A DNA stretch of 64,000 nucleotides. Source: Larimichthys crocea (lineage: Eukaryota; Chordata; Actinopteri; Sciaenidae). Below are positions 1 through 14,497 of this stretch, in pieces (position 1 is the first letter of the stretch; each line of letters starts with the position of its first letter). Under the pieces are notes generated by a model. That model was not told the origin of the DNA. It was given only the letters and a program-made list of their open reading frames with translations, and ran no database searches. Made by a program: the position numbers and the translations under genes. The stretch spans positions 19,365,868 to 19,429,867 of the forward strand of contig NC_040018.1 in NCBI RefSeq assembly GCF_000972845.2, in the 5' to 3' direction.

Positions 1-539
1 CTTCATGTTGTGCTTTTACAGTCTAAATGTACGCCCGTTGACACAAACTCTTTTCTCACTGGAAGTAAATTTTGCACTTGGCAGCATATTTTGCTATGCA
101 GTGCATACGGCACACAGAGCTTCTTTCTCATCTTCACATGACTTCACATGAAAATATTTGAGATACTTGAGGTCTGATTGAATATTCCAATTACCCAATA
201 TACAGCATCAAAAGTCAGTTGATATTTGCCCTGATCTGACATAGAGCTCTAAAAAGGCTGCCTTGTGTGATGCAGGAGGGTAAAGCAATAAAAGACATTA
301 AAAAGATAACAACTTTGACTATTTTGTATCTCTTCAGTTGTAATGGTGTTTTCTAAAGAATTCCAATTACCTTTGACCGAGTCCTTGGTTCACCATAGAA
401 CCTGAGGAGGAAATTCTGCAGTCCCATGACGTTTTAAAAATTTTTTTTAAAAATGTATCTACGTCTCTGAGATAATTCCCTGATTTTAGTTGCTGTCTGT
501 CACGTTTATACTCTCTCTTGCCTCGCATCCTGTGTGTAG
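1..539 (+). other. tln2 intron (window edge)
   Basis: Intron sequence upstream of the first exon in the window, ending in a pyrimidine-rich stretch and TGTGTAG acceptor. No other feature seen. Confidence 0.8.
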
Positions 540-1788
540 GAATAGCAGCCAGAGAGACTGCTCAGGCCTTGAAAACGCTGGCCCAGGCAGCCCGCGGCGT
601 CGCTGCCTCCACCACGGATCCCAAGGCTGCAGCTGCCATGCTGGACTCAGCTCGTGACGTTATGGAGGGCTCTGCGCTTCTCATTCATGAGGCCAAGCAG
701 GCACTGATTTCCCCCGGAGACGCAGAGAGTCAGCAGAGGCTGGCGCAGGTGAGACAGTTCAGGATCGCTCGGGGCTGTGGAATCTATTCTGCATGTCTGT
801 CCTTTTTAACACTACGGGTGACGGTTGGTGCTGCAGGCTGGATGGCTCAGTTCGTCTTTCTGTCACACAGTTGACGCCGTCAAATGTCAATGCACAGACA
901 GTTGTGCAGAATTCTGCAGGTTGTCAAAACAGAAATATTGTCACTTCTTTTGTCTACGAGCACTGATTCACTTGTAATTGATCATTTTCTATATCATACA
1001 GTGTGTGTACTTACACTTTTAAAACATTACACATCAAACACAGCATTTAAAGTTGACTTTTTGACTAAAACGGAAAAGTTAATGAAGCTAAACATTTTAT
1101 AGAACTCGGTGAATCCCATGTGATTTACATATTAGTAATACAATTTTTTTAAAGACGTTAATTTGTAAGAAATCAAACATGCAGCCATGTAAACTTAAAA
1201 GGAAAGTCGGTTCTTTTTGCCCTGCAGCTCATTTCTGTGCTTCATTTATTTTACTGAATATTTTCTCATCGACGATGAAATATCTACTGTTCTGCTTCAT
1301 ATCTGCTTCATAATACATGAAAGTGAACACTTGTCAAATACAGCAAAGGACTCCGTTAATATCCCTGGTTAATATTTATACACATAAAAAAACAATTGTA
1401 AGATTGCCTCTTGTTCATTTTAAATTAAGATTTCTAGCTCAGCATCTTTGTCTTAACCCAAACTGTGAACGTGCTGTGTGTTCCAGGTGGCCAAGGCTGT
1501 GTCTCATTCTCTGAACAACTGCGTCAACTGTCTGCCCGGCCAGAAGGATGTGGACATGGCTCTCAAGAGCATCGGGGAGGCTAGCAAGAAGCTGCTGATT
1601 GAAACTGTGAGTTTGGTCTGTGAGTCACCAGCTCTCTGCCAGCAAAATTAGCATCATGTGTTTTTTCTATTAATACTCCCACAGCAAAAAGATCCTTGAG
1701 GAGTGTGTTAAGTTAATGTCGCATACAAGTTGAAAGTGAAATTGATAGATGCGGAAGTTTTTGAATTGTTTTATCAGAATTTAAGTTC

Positions 1789-1830
<42 letters not shown>

Positions 1831-2657
1831 GCCAGCACTCTGTCTCATAACCTTTTTTCAGTTCTTATCCTCCTTCTTTTTGTCCTCCGTTCAGATCCCT
1901 CCAGCCTCCAAGTCCTTTCAGGAGGCCCAGAGCGAGCTGAACCAAACAGCAGCTGACCTGAACCAATCAGCGGGCGAGGTGGTCCATGCCTCTAGAGGCT
2001 CCAGCAGCCAGCTGGCAGTAGCCTCCGGAAAATTCAGTGAAGACTTTGATGAGTTCCTGGATGCTGGTATAGAGATGGCCGGCCACACTCAGGTCAGTCT
2101 CGTTATATCAGTTTCACAAGAATGTTGGAAGTCTGTCAAAGTCGTGTGTGTGTGATGTGTTTGTTGATGTTACAATGTGATGATTTTAGAAAAAGGATGA
2201 CCAGGTGCAGGTGATTGGAAACCTGAAGAACATCTCCATGGCTTCTAGCAAGCTGCTGCTGGCAGCTAAGAGTCTGTCTGTAGACCCTGCGGCAGCAAAC
2301 GCCAAGAACCTGCTTGCTGCTGCTGCGAGGTACCGCAACTAACCACATACACACCTATACATTGTGGGTTTTTTTTAATGCTTTTATCCATATTGTATGT
2401 AGTATTGCATGTAATATTTTTATAGAAGTGCAAGGCCCTTCCTGTCGTTAAGACGCCGTCTGATGTATGCAAGGATGCACAGACTTTGTTATTAACACAT
2501 AAAAACCTCCAAGTAAATGTGCTTGCACACGTCAAATGCTCACAAACACTTTCCCTCTTTCAGAGCCGTGACTGACAGCATTAACCAGCTGATCACGCTG
2601 TGTACACAGCAGGCTCCCGGCCAGAAGGAGTGTGACAACGCCCTGAGAGAGCTGGAG
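540..2657 (+). CDS. tln2: tln2 exons encoding rod bundles about R5-R6
   Basis: Five exons encode about residues 1121-1374 by talin-2 numbering (estimated by counting back from the C terminus). The first reads GIAARETAQALKTLAQAARG; later landmarks are LNNCVNCLPGQKDV and FLDAGIEMAGHTQ. The sequence is Ala/Ser/Leu-rich amphipathic helix throughout, as expected of talin helical bundles. A (TC)n tract and two extra in-frame AG acceptors precede the third exon (see findings). Introns 749-1486 and 1607-1894 hold nothing else that I recognise. Domain limits come from the known talin rod map and are approximate. Confidence 0.9.
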
Positions 2658-5600
2658 GTAAACAGAACTTATCAAACAGGAAAAATCAAGTCAGATTTTA
2701 TTCACCATGGGCTATCTGTGTAGTCCCAAAAGAAACAACATTTTCATGTTACCTGGGGTCCCTGAAAGTTTGTGAATCTGTTTAACCAGGGAGATTTTAT
2801 TGATAGTAAATCATTTTGGAAATGCTGTCTTAAGACTCACACTGCTCACTCATCTCCCAGGCTGTCAGAGGAATGCTGGACAATCCCAACGAGCCAGTCA
2901 GTGACCTCTCCTACTTCGACTGCATCGAAAGTGTGATGGAGAACTCCAAGGTAGGCCTTCAAATCAGCTCTAGTGATCAAACACATAACCAGTCTGCACA
3001 CACTGTGCTTAGCATTCTAAGCATCCCTCTCTCTTCTCTTCTTTCCTTGCACTGCTTCTTTGTTCTGTGCAGGTCCTGGGAGAGTCTATGGCAGGTATTT
3101 CTCAAAACTGCAAGACTGGAGATGTGTCTGCATTTGGAGACTGTGTCGGATCAGCCTCAAAGGCCCTGTGTGGCCTCACTGAAGCTGCAGGACAGGTACA
3201 GAATGTGAAGAGAAGCTCTCAGTATGGACGGTATTAAATTGATCACATAGTTTTTTTGTTTGCTGATGCTGCTTTTTTTCTCTCTCCACAGGCTTCTTAC
3301 CTGGTTGGTGTGTCTGATCCCAACAGTCAAGCAGGGCACCAGGGGTTGGTGGATCCTATCCAGTTTGCCAAAGCCAACCAGGCCATTCAGATGGCTTGTC
3401 AGAATCTTGTAGACCCAGACAGTAGTCCATCCCAGGTACATGCACTTAATGTTCTCTTTATAGCAAACCTGTCGGTCTGATCTACACTATAACAAGTGTA
3501 CTTGTTGGCAGCATGATCAGTGGTATCTTTAGCTTCTCTTCTGAGACGTTTTAAATCAGTGTTGCATTGTTGAGGCATTGTTAAAACCTTAAGAATTGTA
3601 AAGTATATAGCTGTGTGCATTGATTGTTTTATTGAGTGCATGCAGATTTCCAGTCATGTCCGTCTTATCATGTTATCTCTGAATCCTTACCTAGAGAAAG
3701 ATCTTTGGACGTGTTGCACGTTTAAATGAGGCAAACTAAAAGAAAAGTTGGTCATTACTTAAACCAAAAACAAAACTGAGAAGGCCACAGAAGTACTATT
3801 AAAGTTGACAAAGCTATTCCATCTCTTTAATGCGACAATAAAGGTATTTTGAACACCTGATGCAGAAGTTTCCAACTGTGTAGCCAGACGCCTTCACCAC
3901 AGGCCCGAAAGTCCAATATTTACCTCATTATCACTTTTATTGTCTTCAACCACATTCATCGTTCAAGACAAACAGCATAATTATATGCCCCCCACAGTTT
4001 TCAGCTTGACAGTTTTGAATTTAAGGGAATATGCATGCTAGTATAATAGTGAATACCTTTTTAGTACATAGTGGCACAGACATCACTGACTCTGGGCTAA
4101 GTAGTTTATAACTTTAAATTACATTGTCAACTACTTATAGACAGTTTGAGATCAAAAAGTTTCTAATTGAAATGTTTGTTTATTTTGTGGCAGGTGCTCT
4201 CTGCAGCCACCATTGTTGCCAAGCACACCTCGGCACTTTGCAACGCCTGCCGTCTGGCTTCCTCCAAGACAACCAACCCAGTTGCCAAGAGGCATTTTGT
4301 CCAGTCTGCCAAGGAGGTGGCCAACAGCACCGCCAACTTGGTCAAAACCATCAAGGTAGTACTTCTTTGCCAGTTATAGTATAGATATGGATTTAGTTTT
4401 AACAGTGATGTCCATTGTGATTGATGGATCATTCTGAAACATGTCATCAAACTTCAGTCAGGGATTTGTTCTTTACTCTTCACTACCAGGTACTCTTACT
4501 CAATTAGATCTCCTATTCCATCTCCCCCCCTTTCTAGGCTTTAGATGGTGATTTCTCAGAGGAGAACAGGAACAAGTGTCGAGTTGCCACAGCTCCACTA
4601 ATCGAGGCTGTGGAAAACCTAACAACATTTGCTTCCAACCCAGAGTTTGCCAGCATCCCAGCTCAAATCAGCAATGAGGTACGGCCGTGTGAACATTTAG
4701 TGTTTGTAGAATTCATGTACAGTTATTACGTGCATTTTTTTTAGGACATTGTGATGGACACATTTCTACATTTTCATTTAACATAAATTTGTGTTTCCGT
4801 AGGGCTCTGCAGCACAGGAGCCCATCCTCCACTCTGCACGCTCCATGCTAGACAGCTCCACCCACCTGCTCAAGACTGCACGCTCATTGGTTATCAACCC
4901 CAAAGACCCGCCCACCTGGTCTGTTCTTGCTGGGCACTCACGCACTGTGTCCGACTCCATCAAGAGCCTCATCACAGCCATCCGGTTAGTGAGCGAAAAT
5001 GAAGGAAAAGTCGGGTACAATAGCTTAGCATAAATAGGAGGAAGGGGGGGTGGTTATGGCCTGGCTGTTCTAAGGTAACAATATTCACCAAGCACCATCA
5101 CCATGCTTATTTTATCTGTGTTTTAAAGTCATGTTTTGGTTTTGTGCAAGTTTCTTAAACTGACTATTTCTTGGCCAGTAAAACTGACTTCCTGGAGTCT
5201 TGTCACCACAACTAGTGGGAACTCTGAGAAGTTGCCAAAACAACATCATTTTAATCCTTCGCTCCATGCTTACACCACCGTACTTCCTGGCAGCTCATGG
5301 CAGCGAAGTCGTTATTTCTGGATACACAAAAGGGGGATTATATGAGGTGAAAATTTACAAGGTTAAAACTATGGTTAAAATTCAGCATTTAGTTTTGACT
5401 GTAATGGAGCTTTGACTTGCATTTATCTGAATACATTGCTCTATAAAACACCTGTGAGACGAATGCAGCGCCCTTGAGAAAGGATGCCGAAACGCTTTAC
5501 CGTGGCATGACAAATGCTTGTTCTTATTCCGCGGCCGCTTAAATTTTTAATCTCCTCTTTCACACCTTTTGTACCTGACCTTGATCAGAACAAAACTGAT

Positions 5601-8600
5601 GCCCATGAGGAATTAATTCTCAGCGTCAAACACACTGAATTTCAATGTTCCCGCTCGACTCAGAACATCAGCATGTTAGCATTCGCTCGCAGGCAGCTTA
5701 GCATCTCGTTCATTTCTGATGCCCTTATCACGGCCTTCCTCTTTAGACTGCAAATTGAGGGCTGGGAGTTTGGCCCGGGCTTTTAATAGCATTCAACGAT
5801 GGACTGTGGTGCCAAAGAACACAAAAAGGAATGAATTCCATCCTGCAAAAGCCAAGCTCATAACTTTGTTAGTGTCATTACGTGCAGAGATGAGGTTTTA
5901 TTTCAGTTTCACTTTCAGTGTGCCGCCATGCATGGAAATGAATGTTTAACTAAACTTATTCTGCCCGTGTGGCCGGTGCCCCAGACCACTCAGAGGCTTC
6001 ATCGCTAATTTGGTTGCCCAGCTTGATCTCCCTGTGTAGTGATGAGACCCTACAGGCCACATTTCAGCAGATGTGATCTGAGCAGCAATGAGATGAGGGA
6101 CCCAGTAGAAAAGAGACATCCTGGAAGCTGTCTGTGTTTTTAATAAGTGTCCCTTATGTTAACATCTGCACTTCTTTTCTCTCCTCCTGTCTTCTATTAT
6201 GTCTCCCTGTCTTCATTCTCTGTCCTACTTTTCCTCATATACACCGTCCTTCAACTTTACTCTTTTTTTATTCAAACCATTTTATTGCCTTCGGCCCCCC
6301 TTTTTTTCCCCCCCCGGTCCCTTTTATTCATAGGGATAAGGCCCCAGGCCAGCGGGAGTGCGACTCTTCAATTGATAACATCAACAAATGTATCCGGGAC
6401 ATTGAGCAGGCCTCTCTGGCTGCAGTCAGCCAGAATTTACCCAGCAGGGATGACATCTCACTGGAGGTAAGCAACCATCAGAAAATGACTCAACATTTTC
6501 CAAAGACAACCACCGGTATATTTCTGTTTTCATTTGATTTTTCTTGTATATTATTTCTCTCTCTCTCACTCGCTATTTCCTTTTATTTCCTTTCCGTTTT
6601 GTAGTCAAATTGATGGGTTTTTTTCTTTTTCTAGTCCTTGTGTGGCTTTTTGTGTCTCTATGATCAATTATTAATCTATTATTGGTGGTTTTAATTAGGT
6701 TTCTGTGCTTTCTAGGTCAAAATTAGCTCATTAGACAGAAATAGGGATTTGATGTCATGTAAGCAAGGTTTCTGCATGGCAAACCAGTATTTTGTTGGTC
6801 TTTTTAGTATGCCTGATACATGACATTGGTATAATTTGATACAGAAATGCTCACAGTTAACAGTTTCTCGCTCTTCCACTAGTTTCGTTGAATTATAAAG
6901 CGTTGACACTCACATATCAGGGCTAGATTTCCCTCTTTAGGTCCCTCCCTGGTGCTTTTTAGCAGGTTCCAGCTGACTTATTTGAATGTACCTCTGTCTC
7001 CTATTAAAAAGTGAGACAAAAACTAATTTCTTTTTATTTCCTCTCTTCAGGCACTACAAGAGCAGCTGACGTCCACTGTGCAGGAAATTGGCCACTTAAT
7101 TGACCCCGTTTCCACCGCTGCCAGAGGCGAAGCTTCCCAACTAGGACACAAGGTATATAGGGCAGGGAGTTAATTACTTTACTTAAATACTGCAACTGTG
7201 GAGCGAAGAAGTACTTTTTTAATGGGCAGCTGTATAACACATTTCCACTGTTTAGGAGTGAGCCATCTGGACAAAATGACTATTACAGCGATATCTCTCT
7301 CTTCTCCTTTTCAAAATGTAGCTTTTGCCATTATTAAGAAATTCACAGAACTCATTGAAACCGTTCACCCTTCGTCTCAGGTAACGCAGCTGGCTGGTTA
7401 CTTTGAACCACTGATTGCAGCCTCTGTGGGTGTGACATCCAAGCTGAAGGACCACCAGCAGCAGATGACTTTCCTGGACCAAACTAAGACCCTGGCTGAG
7501 TCTGCGCTGCAGATGCTTTATGCTGCCAAGGAGGGTGGCGGAAATCCAAAGGTACGACCTTTTCACTTTATGCTTTTTTTTTTTTAATATATTGCTGCTC
7601 TGATTATCGGGATGGTTGATTTAATGTGCACTTGTGTCTTGATGTCACACAGGCGTCTCATACCCATGACGCCATAGCAGAGGCAGCCCAGCTCATGAAA
7701 GAGGCGGTTGATGATATCATGGTGACACTGAATGAGGCTGCAAGTGAAGTAGGAATGGTGGGAGGAATGGTGGAGTCCATTGCAGAGGCCATGGCCAAGG
7801 TGAGTGCTGCTGGGCAAAAACTGGTGATTAGAACACACCGGAACAAGGATATTAGCTTTCCATGCCAAGATTGCAGTTGGTCAATTCACACTCACTCAAC
7901 ACTATCTGGTTCTGGTAATAAGACATCTCCTCCATCATCTCCCTCCTCCAGTAGTCCAGTAGCAATAAACTAAGCAGAAAAGCCTATACATCCTTTTCCC
8001 TAGCTGTATCTCGAGGTTTATCTCACAATCCTAGTGGGTTCCCAGGCCAGAAGAGGTCCTGACAGTGTATTCTGAGCCTACTTCTGGGTCTCCTCCTAGG
8101 TATGTACTCCTGAAAGATTTCCTGAAGGAGAGGTGTCAAGGAGTAATCACTACCTGATGCCCTCAAATGTTCTCTCTAGCTGCAGAGGAGCAGCTATTCT
8201 GCCTCTGCTGTCTATATTGTCTTGTGTTACAAGCACTGAGAAATCTGCCCAAATATATAAAGTGCTCCCCAAGCACCGTTTCCTCCCCAGCAAGAATGTT
8301 ACTTTCCATATGCAAGCAACACATTTCCAGTGGTCCAAGACTTAGTCCACCCTGTGTGACCCCAGAGAGATGCTAGCTGTCAAGCGCCTCTCAAGTTCCA
8401 GGAAAAAGACCTCAGTTTTCCACTTTTTGCTGCATTAACTTTGCTGATTTGCTGATTACTACAATAAAGTAAGGACAAAGTTGTGGTCGCCTGAGACTAC
8501 ATAACGATATTCCCATTTCAGTTTAATCATAATGAGTTGGCAAAATTCTATGGGGGAACGGTTTTGGCAAGTGGTTCAATGGAAAGAGCCAAAATACTGT

Positions 8601-11600
8601 TGGGAAAACAAGTAAAATAAATTGGTTATGCGCTGATAGAGAGAACAGGGAAACTGGCAGGACAGGAAATGGCCTTAATATTCTTTCCAAGATTTACAAA
8701 TGTCCATCATTTTCTAATTAAGAGTTTTACCTCTGATTTCCCTTTCCTTTGTGCAACATCTTGGTTACAACCTCGATGTCTCAAAGGCACCATAAAAAGC
8801 CACAGATTAGCATATTAATACAAATCACAAGCCACTAAGGCAGAGGAAAATTGACTGTCAACACAGCCATTCTAGGTGCTAGGACAGACCATCTTTCCAA
8901 TTAACAGTCAATCTATTGGCAAACACATAATGTGTGAAAGCAAGAAAAAAAAAAGCCTTTTATCTCAAGTACAGACAGAATAGCATCCACTAATTACATC
9001 TCTCCTCACCTTCCTGAGTGCGACTCATTGCAAGGAGGGAAAAAGTGCCTCAGGTGTAGGTCACCAGAGGGACCACCATCTCTGCATCAACTTTTATCAT
9101 GAATAATTAGTGAAAGGGGTTCAGTATGGGACTTCATGGTGAACAAGTGTGTGTGTGTGTTTTGTCCATGTGTCACTCAGCATGTTCACGTTGGTAGTTG
9201 ATTAAAAGGAGATAATCCTCTTAAATCCATTGACATCATGGTCGCTCTCTGCCCTGGTTTCAGCAGAGGTGATTTAAAGGCTTTTCTGCTGAACCTTTAG
9301 TCACTTAGTCAAGACTACAGATTCTAAGGTGTTATTTCACTCGGTGAACACCATGTACTTGCGATTCTGAGATTCATTCCAGCACCAGCATGCTATCACC
9401 ACATGACATCATCTCTCTCTTCTCTGCAGCTTTGCCACACTTGTGTGTTCTAATTTATCAGAAATGTTAAAAAGCATAATGTATGTACTGCAAGCTGGTG
9501 ATTGACTGTTTTTGTAGTGGATGCTCTTGTAAAGTTGTAATTGCAGGGTGGGTTTGGGGATAATGTTTATCATTCATTCTGAGTGTTTATTTGAATATAA
9601 AATTGCATTACTGTTGGTTTGCGGATGAACTGATGCCTGCACATCTGACAGAGTTATTATAATTGAAGGGTAGATTAGATTTAATACATCCCTGTAACTG
9701 AATGATTGATTGTCTTCATGTTTGGAGATGTTTGTACCTTTTTGTGAAGGACAAACCAATCGTGGCTAAAATGAAAATTGCAGTGCTGTTAACTGTGTGG
9801 GTGTGTGTGCGCGTGTCTGTCTGTCTTTCCCCAGCTGGATGAAGGTACACCGCCTGAACCTGAGGGCTCATTTGTGGATTATCAGACCAGTATGGTGAAA
9901 TACTCTAAGGCCATTGCTGTCACTGCTCAGGAAATGGTAAGCCTTCAAAATAATTGTTTACATTGTGAGACTATTTTTGAAATGTGACTGTGACTTGTGA
10001 ATACTTTATTGATCAAATCAAATTTTATTTATATAGCTCAAAGTCACAAAGTACATTTGCCTCTGAGGGCTTTACAATCTGTACAGGGAGTGACACCCTC
10101 TGTCCTTAGACCCTCAGTTTGAGTGAGGAAAAACTTGCCCACAAAAACCCTTTAACAGGGAAAAAAGGTGGAAGAAACCTCAGGAAGAGCCACAGAGGAG
10201 GGATCCCTGTCCCAGGACGGACAGACGTGCAATAGATGTCACAGACAGCTGTTACAGAACAAATCAACACAAACAATATTGTACAATTATTCATTACATG
10301 GGAAACCTTTTTAATATTAAATGTTTATAGAATTGCCAAACTAAACCCAGACTGTGTGTGTAGGTTTGCTTGGATTGACTGTCTGTGTGTGTTTATCCCC
10401 TAGATGACTAAATCGGTGACATCTCCAGACGAGCTGGGAGCCCTGGCCTCTCAGGTGACCGTGGACTACAGCCAGCTGGCCGTTCAGGGACGACTGGCTG
10501 CTCACACAGCTGAGCCAGAAGAGGTGAGGATGACCTGCGTCACCCAATTGTACAGCTCTGCTACACCAGTGTGGCACATTTATCTTTTCAACATGCGTGC
10601 ATGTAAAAATTGTACACAATTAGTACACTAGGGGGAAGCTGAGACACATTTTCTGCATAAGTATTTTCTTTTGTTTCTTGTTTCTTACAAGACATGTTGG
10701 CAAAGAATAATAGCTCAGTAAATTTGTATTGCACGGTGTTTTCTGTCATCCAGATCGGTTTCCAGATCAAGACTCGGGTGCAGGAGCTCGGACATGGCTG
10801 CATCTTCCTCGTCCAGAAGGCTGGAGCCCTGCAGATCACTCCCTCTGACGGCTTCACCAAACGAGAGCTCATTGATTGTGCCCGTGCAGTCACAGAGAAG
10901 GTATTATGCTGTCCCTAAAAGATCTGGATTATGTAATTTTGTTAGTCTTTTTTTATTTTTAAGAAACACAGTATGCTCATACCTTTTTAATTACCTGATA
11001 CATTCGTCACAAATATTATTTTGTCATCTGCTGTTCCATACCTCTACCAATGAAGTTGCTCATACATTTACCCAAGTGTTCAAACCAGATCACTCAGGGC
11101 TGGAGGTTTTCCTGCTTGTCTCCGTATGATCCACACCTAACTAACTCCCTACAGTGCTGTCCTTTAGAGTAAAACATTATTTTCTAGCTGTGTGGTTTAA
11201 CAAGGGATCTTCCTGTCATGGTATCAACAACATAAATGGGTTAGTGCCATAATTTATTTTATCATGAGTCTGCTGAATTAAAGCCTTTTGGATAAAACCA
11301 TTTGCTTAAGGCATTCTTGGGCTTCTCAGGTTGACTGTTTTACTTGTAGTCCTTGGCAATAATCATTACTGTACTGACTGTTTTTAATAATTCATGGTTA
11401 AGTAATGCGCAGATCATTTCCAAGCAGTCAAGCAACATTGGGCAGATGTTTGCCTGTGAAAGCAAACGCATTCATCCAGAGATAGTAGCTTTGATTTCAT
11501 TATGAGACATTATCTACAGCAAATTGCCTTAAAAAATACTCCCCAACAATGATCATTTAATTTTTTAAGGGTTTATTCTCTTGCTTAACGTCTTAACTTT

Positions 11601-14463
11601 CCACTGCTAGTATCACTGCTAGTATTTAAGTGTCAAGAGTCTGGAAACATTAATCATTTTCTACTGCCACTCAGGCATCTGTGAGGAAAAGAAATGGAGT
11701 TTAAACCGCTTTGACATGGAGTCATTTCGATGAGTGAGTGATGTTGTGCGCTGGTCTGCGCCAACATGCTATTTTGCCATCACAGCAAATTTTTAAATCC
11801 TCTTGTGACTAGTGTTTGGTCTTCTCGGTCGAATGCATTATTTATCACGTACCAAGGAGATGTATATCACAAACAACAGGAAATGGAAGTGTTTATCCTG
11901 ATCTATTGCAGTCTGTTGTGTTTTTCTGCTCTGTTTTGACTAGTTTAGGGTAACACTAATTAGAAGTAAGTTGGTCCCATTCCTGATGTGTAACATAAAT
12001 AAAATCCATGAATCCATCTGCTTTTCAAACAGCTAGCCTTTCTGCCTAAGGTTGAGATACCTGCACATCCTCACCTGTATGATTATAGGGTGTAATGTCT
12101 ACACGTGTGTGTCCTCAGGTGTCCTTGGTGCTCTCAGCCCTCCAGGCAGGCAACAAGGGCACTCAGGCCTGCATCACAGCAGCCAGTGCAGTGTCTGGCA
12201 TCATCGCAGATCTGGACACCACCATCATGTTCGCTTCCGCCGGCACACTCAATGCAGAGAATGACGAGTCTTTCGCCGACCACAGGTTAGAGCCGGAAAC
12301 GTGCCTGATGCTGTCTGTGTACACATACTTAATAATGTGTGAGACATCGCTAAGTCTACATGTACAAGATGTGACTGGAGTCTAAAAGCAACCCCCTGGT
12401 TATCTTTCATCTGAAACTGACAGAATGACATATTAGCTGTGTGAACTGGGGGCAGGAAACCTCTTAAGTTAGAAAACTACAAATTACCCTCAGGGTTTGA
12501 AAGACGGAGGAAGTGTCACCTCTCTTACTGCTTTTGCTCTGAGACTAAAGACTCCACTGGCATGCAGAATTCCCATGGTGCTAAAAACAAGAAAAATCAG
12601 CAAAAGATTTCGAGACATTAGAAGTTATAGTCGAAGAAATCACGCATTGTTGTGCAAATTTCAAGTAAAAATGTTCATGATCCATGTGTTATTTTTGAAT
12701 GATTGGAGTTCAAAGAGATGCATATCTAATGATCCGAGACAAGACTTAGCACATTACATGCGCCCATAACCAGAAATGATTAACCTAGATCCTTACAGAT
12801 AATTGTATGTGAGATTGCCCTGCACCTCACTGAAGAATCATGAAAGCAAAAATATAGAGAAGCCCTGCTGGGCAGGATCAAAGGGTGTGGTATCACCTTT
12901 TAGCTCAACTTGTTTCACACAGATCCCTAGAGAAACTTTGCATCAGCTTTCTACAATTTCTCTTGTCAATTTTAGAGAACGGGCATAATGATCCTCCGTG
13001 TGTTGGCACCAGCTTTGATGTACAAAGGCATTTGATATGGAAAGAGATTGAGTCAGCGTGCAAAAAATTTTGATGACCGAGTAAAACATCTAGATCACTT
13101 AAATAATGTCCAACAACTTCTTTTGTTTCTGCCTCTTCTTCTTATTCAGGGAAAACATTTTGAAGACGGCCAAAGCTCTAGTCGAGGACACAAAGATGCT
13201 TGTGTCTGGTGCAGCTTCTGGTCAAGACAAGTTGTCTCAGGCTGCCCAGTCTTCTGCCAAAACCATTACACAGCTCACAGATGTGGTCAAACTAGGAGCT
13301 GCCAGTATTGGCTCTGATGACCCTGAGACACAGGTGAACTTTTCTTCTCTCATTTATCTGCTTGTCCTATATTCACTGTGCCTTTTAACAGAAATATGGA
13401 AGAATGAGCCGTGAATGGCAATAACCTTTCAGAGTTTGGCTCGTTCCCTGGCTGAGTTGTGATAAATTGGTGTCTATCTGCGTGTCCTTTTCTCTAGGTG
13501 GTTCTGATAAATGCTGTCAAAGATGTAGCCAAGGCGCTGGCTGAGCTCATTAGTGCCACCAAGTGTGCCGCAGGAAAGGCAGCAGATGATCCATCTATGT
13601 ACCAACTGAAGAGCGCTGCCAAGGTGAGGGGGTCTGCAGGACCTTAAACTATGTGATCTAATTTAAAGGTCTCTCTGTTGATAAAAAATATTTACACTAT
13701 CCCACATACTATATGTATGCAAAGCAGACATCCTCCTCCTCCTCCTCAATGTTATTCAGCTACAGTACCTCTCCTGTCATGATGAAATCTGACTTAAACT
13801 GAAGACTGTGTCTCGGGAATGTAAATAGCCAGTAAAACTATGATATTTGTATACAAGATAAATCAACTGAATCTTTAGCTTCAACACATTTTCAAAGCCA
13901 TATTCACAATCCACCAATGACGCTGTTGCCTGCTCATTATCAGCAGTATTATTTTTTATCTTTTATACGTCAGTTTCACAGTCTGCGGCAGCTCAGTGCA
14001 TATTTCACATGATAACAACATGCCACATGCAATTTTAGGAGCTAAGGTGAAAAAAAAATCTTGTAAACCATCTGTAATGTTTTAGCTTCAAGTCTTGAAG
14101 GCTGTGGGCTTTTTTTGCCTGGGTGCTGAGCGCCCTCTGTCTTTAGGTTGGATGCAGTACACCCTTATAGTCCTTTGCAATGCTTGAACCTCAGAAGAAG
14201 ACACTAATGGCTTGTATACAACATACATAAATACAAAAAATAAATAAAAGTGTGTAAAACATGCAAAATGTGCTTACAATGGAAAAATACATTTTAGGAA
14301 AGCCATTGTGAAATATAAAAAGAAAATTATCAAGTTGTTTTAAGACATGTGTCGTACAATTATTATTACTACCGTGATGCACATAATTTAGTCAATTAGT
14401 CATAACATACTTTAGTGCTGCATCTCCATTACCGGGAAATGTTGATATGAATGAATCTTGAAA

Positions 14464-14497
<34 letters not shown>

